A DNA stretch of 64,000 nucleotides from Lutibacter sp. A64 (lineage in GTDB: Bacteria; Bacteroidota; Bacteroidia; Flavobacteriales; Flavobacteriaceae): NCBI RefSeq assembly GCF_022429565.1, contig NZ_CP092487.1, forward strand, positions 1,816,001 through 1,880,000, given 5' to 3'. Below are positions 53,607 through 63,213 of this stretch, piece after piece. The position numbers and the translations under genes are program-made. The notes below the pieces were generated by a model. It was not told where the DNA came from. It ran no database searches and saw only the letters and a list, made by a program, of their open reading frames with translations. How positions within the stretch are numbered: position 1 is the stretch's first letter; each line of letters opens with the position of its first letter.

Positions 53607-56267
53607 CTACAAATTATACCCAATAGAAAACATTACAATTCTCGGTAAGATATACGTTTTTGAGTCCGAAATTATGTAGGACGAAAAGCTATTTTGTTGT
53701 TTATATTTTACATTAAATAAATTTTGAGCGTCTATTTTAAAACTCCAAGCACTGTCTTCATTTTTATATGAAAGCGTGCTATTTGCAATCTGATAGGTGT
53801 TTTTTTGATTAAATGTTTTGTTTTCGTAATTGTAATTTTCGTATTCAAAAGAAAAAATAAATCCTTCTAAAAAGTCGTAATCTATATTTAGGTACGGTTG
53901 GTTTGTAACAAATTTAGAAGTACTGTTACTCGATGTGTAATTACCAATACTTTGTTCAAAACCTACTTCAATTGTTGGAAATTTATCAAACAACGTTTTT
54001 ACTGAAAGCGTATAACTATAATTATTACTTTTATTGGTTACAAATGACTCATTTATATTTTGAAGATAACTAGAAGTTAACACTCTTGTATTCAATCCAT
54101 ATTTAAATTTCTTAATTTTTTTATCAATATTTAAATTAAAAGACCAATTTTCTGATGCATTATCTACTATTATTGGAGAAATATATTGATCGGTTTCGTT
54201 AAATTGTACTGCATTTTGAAGTCCTTTAACTTTTTTAGTATAATTTATTCCTCCAAACAACATTAAACCTCGGTACAAACTAAAACGGCTGTAATACATT
54301 CTTGCAGTATGATACAACTCATTCTCTAAATGTTCGTTTCCTTTGTACACCGAATTATACGACTGTAAATAAAACCGATTTGCCAATTTTGAAGCATCTG
54401 AAAAAGCACTTTTTAACTGATAATTTAATTTTATCTTTTTCGAATTACTAAATTTAATTTCTGCTGAAAAATCTGGCAACACAACTATTTTATTACTTTT
54501 TTTAGACTCTTGCTGATTTAAATTCCAATTGTAATTATGTAAAAAAGCACCTTGCTTTAATTCAAAAATACCTGTTTTAAATTTATAATGAACGCCTAAA
54601 AATAAATCGTTTAATTGATAGTCTAAATCGTTTCCAAAACCTGCGGAAGCAAAATTATTTATAACCCCATTTTCTAATTGTTGGCTGTCTTCTGTAAAAA
54701 AAGTTTCGTTGCTGTATTTGTTTCCTACAGTTGTATAAATATGATTAAAATTATTTAACACCCAATAATGCTTAAAAACACTATGTATTGTAGTGTTTTG
54801 TATTTCTTTTTGTTGATTTATACTATAATTATCTGATTGCTCAATAGGAATTAATCCTTGTAAAATAGCGTTGTTTGCTTCCCAAAGTGTTGTTGGATTA
54901 TTTTTATCGAAAGTAATATCCGCAGCAAAAGAAAACGTATGTTTATTAGACATTTTTTGATGCCATTCTATATTCTGATTTAAGTAAATTGCTTCCGCAT
55001 TATTTTCTGAAAAAATTGTCCTGTCATCATTTTCAATACTTGAAATAATATTATTACTTTTTAAATTATCTGTTTTTTTAAATTGCGTTTTAAAATACCA
55101 TTGTTGGTTTATTGTAGGCGCATATTCTATATTAAATTTTCCGACTCCTAAAATATTTTTACTAGTTGAAGTATTTTCTTTTTCCTCAGTAAATGCAGTG
55201 TATTCATTTACCGAAGCAATAAATGTTTCATTTTTTGAATGTGAAAAAATAGCATAACCAGAAATATCTAATTTACTATTTACCACTTTTGAAATATTTA
55301 AAGCTCCAAATTTATTAGTGCTAGTTACCAAATCTTGAGTTTCCATAAAATTAGCAAAATCAGTTGCGGAAACATTGTAAATAGAACCATCCCCTTTTAA
55401 AGCGGCACTTATACCACCTTGAAAACTCATATAATCTCTAAACGTAAAAATTTTTTCGCCAGTATTGTTTAAATTTCCTATAAAATTAACATTGGTTTTT
55501 GGGCTGTAATAAAATAAGTTACTGTGCGCTCTATAAAAATCTTTAGCACCTTTTCCAGCTTCTATATCTCCAAAGGCAAATTGTTTTTTGTCTTCTTTCA
55601 ATAGTATATTCATTGCCATTTCGTCTGTATCTGATACATTTTTTAAAAAAGCAATTTCGTTATAATTATCTATTACTTGTATTTTATCAACAGCATTTGC
55701 AGGTATATTTTCTACCGCTAATTTAGAACCACCACCAAAAAACTTTTTACCTTCTACCAATAAGGTAGTTACTTTTTTACCTTGTACTGTTACACCTCCA
55801 TTTTTATCAACTTCAACACCTGGCAATTTTTTAAGTACATTTTTTAGTTTACGTTCTTCGCCTGTTACAAATTTATTTGTATTGTAGGTTATAGTATCTT
55901 CTTTAACGGTTACAGGCATTTCAATTACAACTTCTTGCAATTGGTTTGGTGCATCTTTTAAAACAATATGTTGTTGCGTATTTTCTGTTGCTGTAAACTT
56001 AAAACTAGCCGTTTTAAAACCCATATAACTTACAGAAATAGTATAAACTTCATTTTTTGAGAGTTCTAATTTATACAAACCATCATTGTCCGTAATACTA
56101 AACTGTAAATTTTTAGAAACATCTGCTGGTTTTGCTATAACGTTGGCATAACTTAAAGGGTTTTGTAAACTGTCTTTAACACTACCTTTTAAGGTAATGG
56201 TTTGGGCATTTGTAAAAAAAACACCGATTATAAAAAACCCTAAAATAGCACTATATTTTTTAAGCAT
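53607..56267 (-). CDS. Outer-membrane beta-barrel protein with CarboxypepD_reg-like domain
   Basis: An 886-residue protein: signal peptide (ILGFFIIGVFFTNA), an N-terminal carboxypeptidase-regulatory-like fold (LKGSVKDSLQNPLSYANVIA), a plug-like region (LKKLPGVEVDKNGGVTVQGK, LLVEGKKFFGG), then a ~600-residue barrel rich in alternating aromatic strands. It belongs to the OMP_b-brl_3/TonB-receptor-like group. It lies 23 bp after a GLPGLI gene on the same strand, a pairing common in Bacteroidota. It may take up or secrete peptides. Confidence 0.85.
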   Translation of the reverse strand: MLKKYSAILGFFIIGVFFTNAQTITLKGSVKDSLQNPLSYANVIAKPADVSKNLQFSITDNDGLYKLELSKNEVYTISVSYMGFKTASFKFTATENTQQHIVLKDAPNQLQEVVIEMPVTVKEDTITYNTNKFVTGEERKLKNVLKKLPGVEVDKNGGVTVQGKKVTTLLVEGKKFFGGGSKLAVENIPANAVDKIQVIDNYNEIAFLKNVSDTDEMAMNILLKEDKKQFAFGDIEAGKGAKDFYRAHSNLFYYSPKTNVNFIGNLNNTGEKIFTFRDYMSFQGGISAALKGDGSIYNVSATDFANFMETQDLVTSTNKFGALNISKVVNSKLDISGYAIFSHSKNETFIASVNEYTAFTEEKENTSTSKNILGVGKFNIEYAPTINQQWYFKTQFKKTDNLKSNNIISSIENDDRTIFSENNAEAIYLNQNIEWHQKMSNKHTFSFAADITFDKNNPTTLWEANNAILQGLIPIEQSDNYSINQQKEIQNTTIHSVFKHYWVLNNFNHIYTTVGNKYSNETFFTEDSQQLENGVINNFASAGFGNDLDYQLNDLFLGVHYKFKTGIFELKQGAFLHNYNWNLNQQESKKSNKIVVLPDFSAEIKFSNSKKIKLNYQLKSAFSDASKLANRFYLQSYNSVYKGNEHLENELYHTARMYYSRFSLYRGLMLFGGINYTKKVKGLQNAVQFNETDQYISPIIVDNASENWSFNLNIDKKIKKFKYGLNTRVLTSSYLQNINESFVTNKSNNYSYTLSVKTLFDKFPTIEVGFEQSIGNYTSSNSTSKFVTNQPYLNIDYDFLEGFIFSFEYENYNYENKTFNQKNTYQIANSTLSYKNEDSAWSFKIDAQNLFNVKYKQQNSFSSYIISDSKTYILPRIVMFSIGYNL

Positions 56268-56290
56268 ACACTAAATTCTTTCAAAAATAT

Positions 56291-57016
56291 TTATCTCTTA
56301 ATAAAGCCACCCATCATTTCTCTAATTCTTTCTTGATATTTCTCTTCTGTAATAATTTTACCTTTAAATGGTTTAATTATAGGTTTTTCTTTAGGAAACA
56401 AAACAATTTCCGTTGCAAAAAAGGTATAATGTGTATCTTTTAACTCCAATACTAACCCAGGTAAACCAACAAATTGTTTCGGACCAGAGGCTACTGATAT
56501 TTCTGGAGTATACCAAGCTATTATTTCGAATGTATATACACCCGTTGAGTTTTTATTTGTTACGCTAGAAATCGCTTTGTAGCATAAATAATTATTAATT
56601 TTTTTAGTCTCTTGTGTTAGTATCCATTTTATATTTGATGGTTGTGTTTCTACTAATATTTCTCCATCAACTTTTCTCAATTGTATATCTTCATTCAGGT
56701 CGCAATAATAGCTGCCGTTACTTATTAATTTACTTGCAATTGACGCTCCTTTTGGTTTTAATCCATTATCCAATTCATCCTTTACGGAGAAAATTGATTT
56801 TTTATTTACAAATTCTAATTTAAACTTAACATCAGCAATAAATTCATATAATCCTTTATACATGTCCTTTACATTCTTTTTTGCATTATTTCTCTTAGTA
56901 ATTTCATTATTATTTGGTGTGAATTTATAATAAACACTACCATAAATATCTTTGTTTTGTGCAATAATATTTATTATTGGAAAAATAATAAATAGAATTA
57001 ATGTTATTTTTTTCAT
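56291..57016 (-). CDS. GLPGLI-family protein 1
   Basis: A 241-residue protein with signal peptide (LILFIIFPIINIIA) and the family motif in FVGLPGLVLELKDTHYTF (about residues 184-201). IAWYTPEISVASGPKQ precedes it, as is usual. Function of the GLPGLI family is not established; members sit beside TonB-receptor-like genes. It is 23 bp upstream of the barrel gene and 79 bp downstream of a small secreted peptide gene, all on one strand. Confidence 0.88.
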   Translation of the reverse strand: MKKITLILFIIFPIINIIAQNKDIYGSVYYKFTPNNNEITKRNNAKKNVKDMYKGLYEFIADVKFKLEFVNKKSIFSVKDELDNGLKPKGASIASKLISNGSYYCDLNEDIQLRKVDGEILVETQPSNIKWILTQETKKINNYLCYKAISSVTNKNSTGVYTFEIIAWYTPEISVASGPKQFVGLPGLVLELKDTHYTFFATEIVLFPKEKPIIKPFKGKIITEEKYQERIREMMGGFIKR

Positions 57017-57095
57017 TTTAATTATTTTAAATTACAAAACAAAATAAAGAGGAGTTATTGTATTACTCCTCCTTATTTTATTAATTATCGTTTTA

Positions 57096-57362
57096 CTATA
57101 TATTACCAGCAGCATCAATTTCTTCCCAAGAATATCCCATGCAAAGAGCATATGCCAAATTCATATGATTAAATATTGATTCGTCAGAACCTCCTGCCTC
57201 TGCCTCAGATTCTCCAGCATCAAATGCTGCCTCATCACTTGAATCTAAAACTTCAGTCTTACTGTCTAATGATAAAACAGTATTTGATTCAACTTTAGAA
57301 TTTGCATTGACAAAACTTACAGTTGCAAATACAAATACCATACTAAAAATTATTTTTTTCAT
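57096..57362 (-). CDS. Small secreted acidic peptide precursor
   Basis: An 88-residue protein: signal peptide (MKKIIFSMVFVFATVSFVNA), an acidic Ser/Glu/Ala-rich middle (EAAFDAGESEAEAGGSDE), then a C-terminal block with one Cys (MNLAYALCMGYSWEEIDAAG). Its signal resembles that of the gene at 58675, and both share the upstream leader. It might be a secreted peptide or substrate of the GLPGLI/barrel pair; I do not recognise it. Confidence 0.6.
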   Translation of the reverse strand: MKKIIFSMVFVFATVSFVNANSKVESNTVLSLDSKTEVLDSSDEAAFDAGESEAEAGGSDESIFNHMNLAYALCMGYSWEEIDAAGNI

Positions 57363-57562
57363 TTTAATAAAATTTAAATTAGTTAATAGCGCATAATTGC
57401 GCTTTAATATTTTGTTAGTTCTGCGAGGAGTATTACTTTTGCAACACTTTCCTCTGTTTGTATTTAGTAGCTATGTCATAATAGTTTCTGGTTTTAGGTT
57501 AAACATTTTATTTGCGTATTGTGTTCTTAAAATTTTACAAACAGAGGATTTTTCTGTTTTAT
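57363..57562 (-). repeat. Shared leader repeat, copy B
   Basis: Same order of blocks as copy A. The short ORF (57471-57506) reads MFNLKPETIMT, one residue different. Nearby differences include CTGCGAGGAG instead of TGTGAGGAG. Confidence 0.7.
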
Positions 57563-57652
57563 AAATTAACATCCATTTTTTAATTATTCGAATATTATTT
57601 TAGTTTTTACTCAAAATCAAAATAAGGGGTACAATCAAATACAACTTTTAAT

Positions 57653-58405
57653 TCATTGCTTTAAAATTAGCTTACTACCAATTCTTTTTAATTCTTCTAA
57701 TGTTACTTTTTCTCCTTTAGTGGGTTTCGAGATTTTATACTTTTTATCTATCTGATTAAATTCAATTTTTGATGCAACAAACTTTATATTTGAATCGCTA
57801 ATTTCTAATATAAGTCCTGGAAGGTTACAATACTCGGCAGGGCCAAATGGAAAATTTAATTCAGGAGAGTACCAAGCTGTTAACTCAACTTTTTTATTCT
57901 TACCTTTAACAACTATATTTTTTTCTCCAATAGCTTTATAACAAGTATATTTTCCAATTTTCTTACTTTTATTTTGAAGTTGCCATTTATAAGCATTTAT
58001 ATTATTAGATACTAAGAATAAACTGCCAAATGCTTCTTTCTCCCAAAGCTGTTCTTTAGTTTTAAAATTTGTGTAAACGATATCTCCACCTCCTCCAAGT
58101 TTTATAAATAATTTCTTTCTCCTGTTGTTATCTTTTTTTAAAATATCTTGAACTTTAAACAATGATTCACTTTTATTACATGTTAAGTAATATTCTACAT
58201 TTTTAAGTTCATTATTTTGTTCATCATCAAAATTTTTAACTCTTTTAAGCTGATTGGCATCTTTTATTTTTTTTGACTCACTTAAAATACTATTCTTTTT
58301 GTAGGTTACAAATAAAACATTCTCTTGAGAAATTGATTTTAAATTAAAAAAAAATGTAACCGTAAAAAATAATAATACTTTTATTTTCTTTGATTTTATA
58401 TTCAT
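57653..58405 (-). CDS. GLPGLI-family protein 2
   Basis: Starting at the Met at 58405 gives 250 residues with a signal-like hydrophobic N terminus (VLLFFTVTFFFNLKSISQ). The motif appears as YCNLPGLILEISDSN, preceded by LTAWYSPELNFPFGPAEY. It is more divergent than the first GLPGLI protein (NLPGLI). The frame upstream of this Met adds an unlikely charged stretch. It follows a small secreted protein gene on the same strand. Confidence 0.82.
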   Translation of the reverse strand: MNIKSKKIKVLLFFTVTFFFNLKSISQENVLFVTYKKNSILSESKKIKDANQLKRVKNFDDEQNNELKNVEYYLTCNKSESLFKVQDILKKDNNRRKKLFIKLGGGGDIVYTNFKTKEQLWEKEAFGSLFLVSNNINAYKWQLQNKSKKIGKYTCYKAIGEKNIVVKGKNKKVELTAWYSPELNFPFGPAEYCNLPGLILEISDSNIKFVASKIEFNQIDKKYKISKPTKGEKVTLEELKRIGSKLILKQ

Positions 58406-58674
58406 TATTAGAGTTTTATGACCCTTACCAATATCAAATAACATTGATAAGGGTAACTAAATGTATTAATTAACACTAAAAAGAAAGTTTTTTAATGATT
58501 TTTTTTGAAGTTAGCTAATAATATCTTGTAAATCAGTTAACTTCACCTTGTACCTTTGGAATTTTAAGACTGTATTTTAAAAAACATAATCAAGTGATAT
58601 AATTATCATATAACACTATATGCTTCATATAAAACCATAATTTTCTTAATCAAATGCACAAAACATTTTTAATA

Positions 58675-58899
58675 CTATACTTCTTGGTCAAGTCCCAAAC
58701 ACTGTTCGTAGTAGTAATTTGTAACATCCCAATAATCCCAATCACTCCAATTAGCACCCGTATCTTCTTGCAATTGATCAGTCTTATCCCAAGCATATTC
58801 AACACAATCATCTCCTAAGCTTTCATTCTCAACTTTTATAGTAAAACTATTGAGAGTCAGTGAAATTACAAATACCATTCCTAATATTATTTTTTTCAT
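58675..58899 (-). CDS. Small secreted peptide precursor, Asp/Trp/Tyr-rich
   Basis: A 74-residue protein: signal peptide (MKKIILGMVFVISLTLNSF), then an acidic segment with two Cys (DDCVEYAWDK and YYYEQCLGLDQ) and a Trp/Tyr-rich middle (SDWDYWDVTNYYYEQ). The Cys pair could form a disulphide. Shared leader and signal-peptide style link it to the genes at 57096 and 52426. A 230 bp gap with no gene separates it from the second GLPGLI gene. Confidence 0.6.
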   Translation of the reverse strand: MKKIILGMVFVISLTLNSFTIKVENESLGDDCVEYAWDKTDQLQEDTGANWSDWDYWDVTNYYYEQCLGLDQEV

Positions 58900-59093
58900 T
58901 TTTATAAAATTTAAATTAGTTAATAGCGCATAATTGCGCTTTATATTTTTTTAATTTTGTGAGGAGTATTACTTTTGCTTTACTTCCTCTTTTTGTATGT
59001 ATTAGCTATGTCATAATAGTTATTGGTTTTAGGTTAAACATTTTATTTGCGTATTGTGTTCTTAAAATTTTACAAGCAGAGGATTTTTCTGTT
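58900..59093 (-). repeat. Shared leader repeat, copy C
   Basis: Closest to copy A in sequence; the short ORF at 59006-59041 again reads MFNLKPITIMT. The similarity to copy A continues past 59093 into the next intergenic stretch. Confidence 0.7.
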
Positions 59094-59473
59094 TGGATTA
59101 TAAGGATGAGATTCCTGCCAAAGTTTATCTTGAGCGAAGTCGAAAGGCAGAAATGACAGTTTAAAAATTGACAACTGTTTAACAGCGTTTCGACTCTACT
59201 CCGACTCCGCTCAGTAACCACGCTCAACGACAGTTTAAAATAAAATGGAAATTTTATAGGTTTTGGATGTTTCATAATGCAATTTTTAACTCTTTTTCAA
59301 GATAAATGTATAAAAAAAAAAAAAAAAACTCATCAAAATATTATTGCTATATTTTATTAAAAAAAAACAATTTATGGTTTTACCTTACTTATAGTGTGGA
59401 AAAACCGTACTTTAATAAAACTTGTTGGCATTAAATTAATAGTTACATTTACAAAAACTAACTCATTTATAAA
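59094..59473. other. Intergenic stretch with REP-like insert and poly-A
   Basis: No gene is supported. It contains GATTCCTGCCAAAGTTTATC followed by TTGAGCGAAGTCGAAAGGC (about 59110-59150), the inverted piece CGACTCTACTCCGACTCCG, and a poly-A run near 59313. Compared with the matching part after copy A, it carries the longer palindromic insert. Confidence 0.5.
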
Positions 59474-59857
59474 ATGACTCAATTCACATTAATTATTGCA
59501 AGTATTTTAGGAGGATTATCCGTTATTTTTGGTGCTTTTGGAGCGCACGCTTTAAAAAAAAATCTAACAGAAGAACAATTAAAAAGTTTTGAAACTGGTG
59601 TAAAATATCAAATGTACCACGCAATTGTTCTTTTACTTATTGGTTTTAATATAAAGTTAGAAACAGCTTCAGAAACATATATGGTGTATAGTTTTATTGC
59701 TGGAATTGTTTTATTCTCTTTTAGTATTTATGGTTTGGTAATTTCTTCAGCAAAAAATAAAAAACTACGATTTTTAGGTCCAATTACACCGCTTGGTGGC
59801 TTACTATTAGTTTGTGGTTGGTGCTTGTTATTTTATACTATTTTAAATATAAGCTAA
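59474..59857 (+). CDS. DUF423 membrane protein
   Basis: A 127-residue protein with about four membrane helices. It has the family pattern GGLSVIFGAFGAHALKKNLT, FETGVKYQMYHAIVLLLIG, LFSFSIYGLVISS, and LGPITPLGGLLLVCGW. The function is unknown; members (YgdD-like) are widespread inner-membrane proteins. It stands alone on the plus strand. Confidence 0.93.
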   Translation: MTQFTLIIASILGGLSVIFGAFGAHALKKNLTEEQLKSFETGVKYQMYHAIVLLLIGFNIKLETASETYMVYSFIAGIVLFSFSIYGLVISSAKNKKLRFLGPITPLGGLLLVCGWCLLFYTILNIS

Positions 59858-59979
59858 CAATAAACTTATAATAATTAAGGCTTTATCAAAAAGATTGCCA
59901 CGGTCCTACCTCCCTCGCAATGACGAATTATAAATGCTATTTTTTTTGTAGATTTACCACTAAATCAACTCTTCCATTA

Positions 59980-61908
59980 ATGAAAAACAACACTTTTAAA
60001 GTAATTGCATTAATATTAACAATTACTACACTATTTTTTTGTAAAAACAACAGTACTGAATTCACCCAAGAAAAAACAAATTATGTTCAAGAAAATTACA
60101 ACAAAATAGAAACTTCCATCACTATGCGCGATGGTGTTAAACTATTTACCTCAATTTACACACCAAAAGATACTAGTAAAACCTACCCTATTCTATTACA
60201 ACGCACACCTTACAGTACCAGACCTTATGGAGCAAATAAGTTTAAAACCCGTATTGCGCCAAACGAACATTTAATGAAAGAAGGCAATATTGTGGTATAT
60301 CAAGATGTGCGTGGGCGTTGGATGAGTGAAGGAACGTATGATAATATGCGTGCCTATATTCCAAATAAAAAAGACAGCACTTTTGTTGACGAAAGTTCCG
60401 ATACGTATGATACTATTGATTGGCTAGTAAAAAATATAGAAAACAACAACGGAAATGTTGGTACTTGGGGAATTAGTTATCCTGGTTTTTATAGTACGTA
60501 TTCAACTATTGATGCGCATCCTGCTTTAAAAGCTGCATCACCACAGGCTAGTATTGCCGATTTTTATTTCGATGATTTTCACCATAATGGAGCTTTTTTA
60601 TTGAGTTATTTTAGAGCAGTTCCATTGTTTGGAACTCCAAAAGATACACCTACTGATACAGCATGGTACAAAATTCCAGACCTTAAAACAAAAGATCAAT
60701 ATCAGTTTTTTTTAGATGCTGGTCCTTTAAGTAATTTAGATCACTTTTTTGAATATGAAAAATTAGACAATCCTGCATTAAAAAACAGTGAGAACACAAG
60801 CGATTTCTTTTGGAATGAACTGAAAGAACATCCAAATTACGACGAAGTTTGGCAAAGCAAAGGTCTTATTCAGCATTTAAAAAACATTAAATCTTCAGTT
60901 GCAACTATGGTTGTTGGCGGACAATTTGATGCTGAAGATCTATACGGTCCTTTAGAAACCTACAAAACCATAGAGAAATACAATAAAGACAATTATAATA
61001 CTTTAGTTTTTGGACCTTGGAGTCACGGACAATGGGCAAGTACCAAAACAAATAATAGTGTAGGAAATTATTATTTTGGCGATTCTATTTCAATAAAATT
61101 TCAAGAGCAAATTGAAACCAAATTCTTTAATCATTTTTTAAAAGGAAATGGAGATAAAAATTCTGGACTACCAGAAGCCTATGTGTACGATACTGGAAAA
61201 AAAGAATGGAATAGTTATAATGCTTGGCCACCAGAAAATTCTGAAAAAGAAACGTTTTATTTAAGTGATAATCAAGAATTAACTTCTAAAAAAGGAAAAG
61301 AAATAGGTATTCAATTTATTAGTAATATTAAAAAACCTGTTCCGTATTCCGAAGATATTAAAACGGTTTTTACACCTAGAAAATATATGACAGATGATCA
61401 ACGTTTCGCTGCTAGAAGAAGTGATGTGTTAGTTTTTGAAACCGATTTTTTAGATGAAGAAATTACAATTAGTGGAGAAATTTTAGCTAAATTACAAGTA
61501 GCAACAACTGGAACAGCTGCAGATTGGATTGTAAAAATTATTGATGTACATCCTTCAGATTCTAAAGAAAATAATAAGGATATGCAAAATCATTTAAAAA
61601 TGAGCAATTATCATTTAATGGTGCGTAGCGAAGTTATGCGAGGAAAATTTAGAAACAGTTTCACCTATCCAGAACCTTTTATTCCAAACAAAAAAACTGC
61701 TGTGAATATTAAATTACAAGATATACATCATACATTTAAAAAAGGGCATAAACTACAAATTCAAGTGCAAAGTACTTGGTTTCCGTTAATTGATTTAAAT
61801 CCACAAACGTATGTAGATAATATTTTTAAAGCTAAAGAAGAAGATTTTAAAACACAAACACATACTGTTTTTACATCTTCAGCAATTGAGTTTACAGTGT
61901 TAAAATAA
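59980..61908 (+). CDS. CocE/NonD-family serine hydrolase (X-Pro dipeptidyl-peptidase-like)
   Basis: From the Met at 59980 the protein has 642 residues and a lipoprotein-like signal (LILTITTLFFCKNN). The family blocks are TMRDGVKLFTSIYTPKD, VVYQDVRGRWMSEG, the nucleophile elbow GTWGISYPGFY, and the His region VFGPWSHGQW. The C terminus is the jelly-roll domain (VLVFETDFLDEEITISGE). It hydrolyses an ester or acyl-peptide substrate at the cell envelope. The longer frame to 59920 lacks a signal and is rejected. Confidence 0.93.
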   Translation: MKNNTFKVIALILTITTLFFCKNNSTEFTQEKTNYVQENYNKIETSITMRDGVKLFTSIYTPKDTSKTYPILLQRTPYSTRPYGANKFKTRIAPNEHLMKEGNIVVYQDVRGRWMSEGTYDNMRAYIPNKKDSTFVDESSDTYDTIDWLVKNIENNNGNVGTWGISYPGFYSTYSTIDAHPALKAASPQASIADFYFDDFHHNGAFLLSYFRAVPLFGTPKDTPTDTAWYKIPDLKTKDQYQFFLDAGPLSNLDHFFEYEKLDNPALKNSENTSDFFWNELKEHPNYDEVWQSKGLIQHLKNIKSSVATMVVGGQFDAEDLYGPLETYKTIEKYNKDNYNTLVFGPWSHGQWASTKTNNSVGNYYFGDSISIKFQEQIETKFFNHFLKGNGDKNSGLPEAYVYDTGKKEWNSYNAWPPENSEKETFYLSDNQELTSKKGKEIGIQFISNIKKPVPYSEDIKTVFTPRKYMTDDQRFAARRSDVLVFETDFLDEEITISGEILAKLQVATTGTAADWIVKIIDVHPSDSKENNKDMQNHLKMSNYHLMVRSEVMRGKFRNSFTYPEPFIPNKKTAVNIKLQDIHHTFKKGHKLQIQVQSTWFPLIDLNPQTYVDNIFKAKEEDFKTQTHTVFTSSAIEFTVLK

Positions 61909-61998
61909 AAAATTGTATATTATATATTTAAAACATATTTTGTTTTTTTAACTAATTGTCAATTCTACATAGATTGGAATTTGTTTTTATAACATGTA

Positions 61999-62047
61999 GA
62001 TTCCTGCCGAAATTTATCTTGAGCGAAGTCGAGAGGCTGGAATGACA
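61999..62047. repeat. REP-like palindrome
   Basis: GATTCCTGCCGAAATTTATC then TTGAGCGAAGTCGAGAGGCT ending GGAATGACA, a close relative of the element at about 59110-59157. Confidence 0.6.
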
Positions 62048-62069
62048 AGAATACTAAAATTTATATCTT

Positions 62070-63203
62070 ATGAAATATTCTACTTTATTTTTCAGCTTTA
62101 TAGTAATGCTACTAATTTCTTGTAAAGAAAAACCTTCAGAAAAATTAGCTATGCAAATGGTAAATAATACTCATTCTTCTTTTGAAGTAGAAACCATTGT
62201 TAGTGATATGGATATTCCTTGGAGTATGGCTTTTTTACCTGATAATTCTCTATTAATTACAGAATTAAAAGGTGAATTAATTCATTTTAAAAACGGTGTA
62301 AAAACTAGTATTAAAAATGTACCAGAAGTTTTTGCTAGAGGTCAAGGTGGTTTATTAGATATTGAATTAGATCCAAATTATAGCAAAAATGGTTGGTTGT
62401 ATTTATCATACGCTTCAAACATAGAAAACGATGGTAATGGTGGAAATACAACTATTATGAGAGCAAAATTAAAAGATGGTGCTCTAACTGAAACCAAAGT
62501 ATTATACAAAGCTACTCCAAACACAAAAAGCGGAACACATTTTGGATCTCGCATAGAATTTGACAAAGATGGTTATTTATATTTTTCAATTGGGGATCGT
62601 TATGTTAGAGATGAAAATCCACAAGATATTACTAAAGATGCCGGAAAAATTTATAGAATAAACAGTGATGGTACAATTCCAACAGACAACCCTTTTTACA
62701 ATACAAAAAATGCTAAAAAGGCAATCTATTCTTACGGACATAGAAATCCACAAGGAATGGCAATGCATCCGGTAACTGGTGAAATTTGGATACACGAACA
62801 CGGTCCAAAAGGTGGTGATGAAATAAATATTATAAAAGCTGGTAAAAATTATGGATGGCCAAAAGCATCTTTTGGAGTTAATTACAGCGGTACAAAATTT
62901 ACTGATAAAACTTCTATTAAAGGAATGGAAAACCCTATTCACCATTGGACTCCTTCTATTGCGCCAAGCGGAATGACATTTGTTACAAGCGATAAATATC
63001 CAAACTGGAAAGGAAATGTACTGGTCGGTTCTTTAAAATTTCAATATATAAGTCGTTGTGTTATAGAAAACAATAAAGTAGTAAAAGAAGAAAAATTACT
63101 AGAAAATATTGGTCGTGTACGTTGTGTACGTCAAGCTCCTGATGGTTATATTTACGTGGCTGTCCAAAATTTAGGAATTGTACGTTTAACACCATCACTT
63201 TAA
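62070..63203 (+). CDS. PQQ-dependent sugar dehydrogenase-like lipoprotein
   Basis: A 377-residue six-bladed propeller of the glucose/sorbosone dehydrogenase family: lipoprotein signal (FSFIVMLLISCKEKP), MDIPWSMAFLPDNSLLITE, RGQGGLLDIELDPNY, GSRIEFDKDGYLYFSIGDR, and GHRNPQGMAMHPVTGEIW with HGPKGGDEIN. Oxidises an aldose in the periplasm using PQQ; PQQ synthesis genes are not seen here. It lies 161 bp after the CocE gene. Confidence 0.92.
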   Translation: MKYSTLFFSFIVMLLISCKEKPSEKLAMQMVNNTHSSFEVETIVSDMDIPWSMAFLPDNSLLITELKGELIHFKNGVKTSIKNVPEVFARGQGGLLDIELDPNYSKNGWLYLSYASNIENDGNGGNTTIMRAKLKDGALTETKVLYKATPNTKSGTHFGSRIEFDKDGYLYFSIGDRYVRDENPQDITKDAGKIYRINSDGTIPTDNPFYNTKNAKKAIYSYGHRNPQGMAMHPVTGEIWIHEHGPKGGDEINIIKAGKNYGWPKASFGVNYSGTKFTDKTSIKGMENPIHHWTPSIAPSGMTFVTSDKYPNWKGNVLVGSLKFQYISRCVIENNKVVKEEKLLENIGRVRCVRQAPDGYIYVAVQNLGIVRLTPSL

Positions 63204-63213
63204 AAAATTATTA

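Noticed and set aside
58959..59156. Plus-strand frame of 65 codons within leader copy C
   Set aside because: The frame is broken in copy B and ends earlier in copy A, so it is not conserved as protein.
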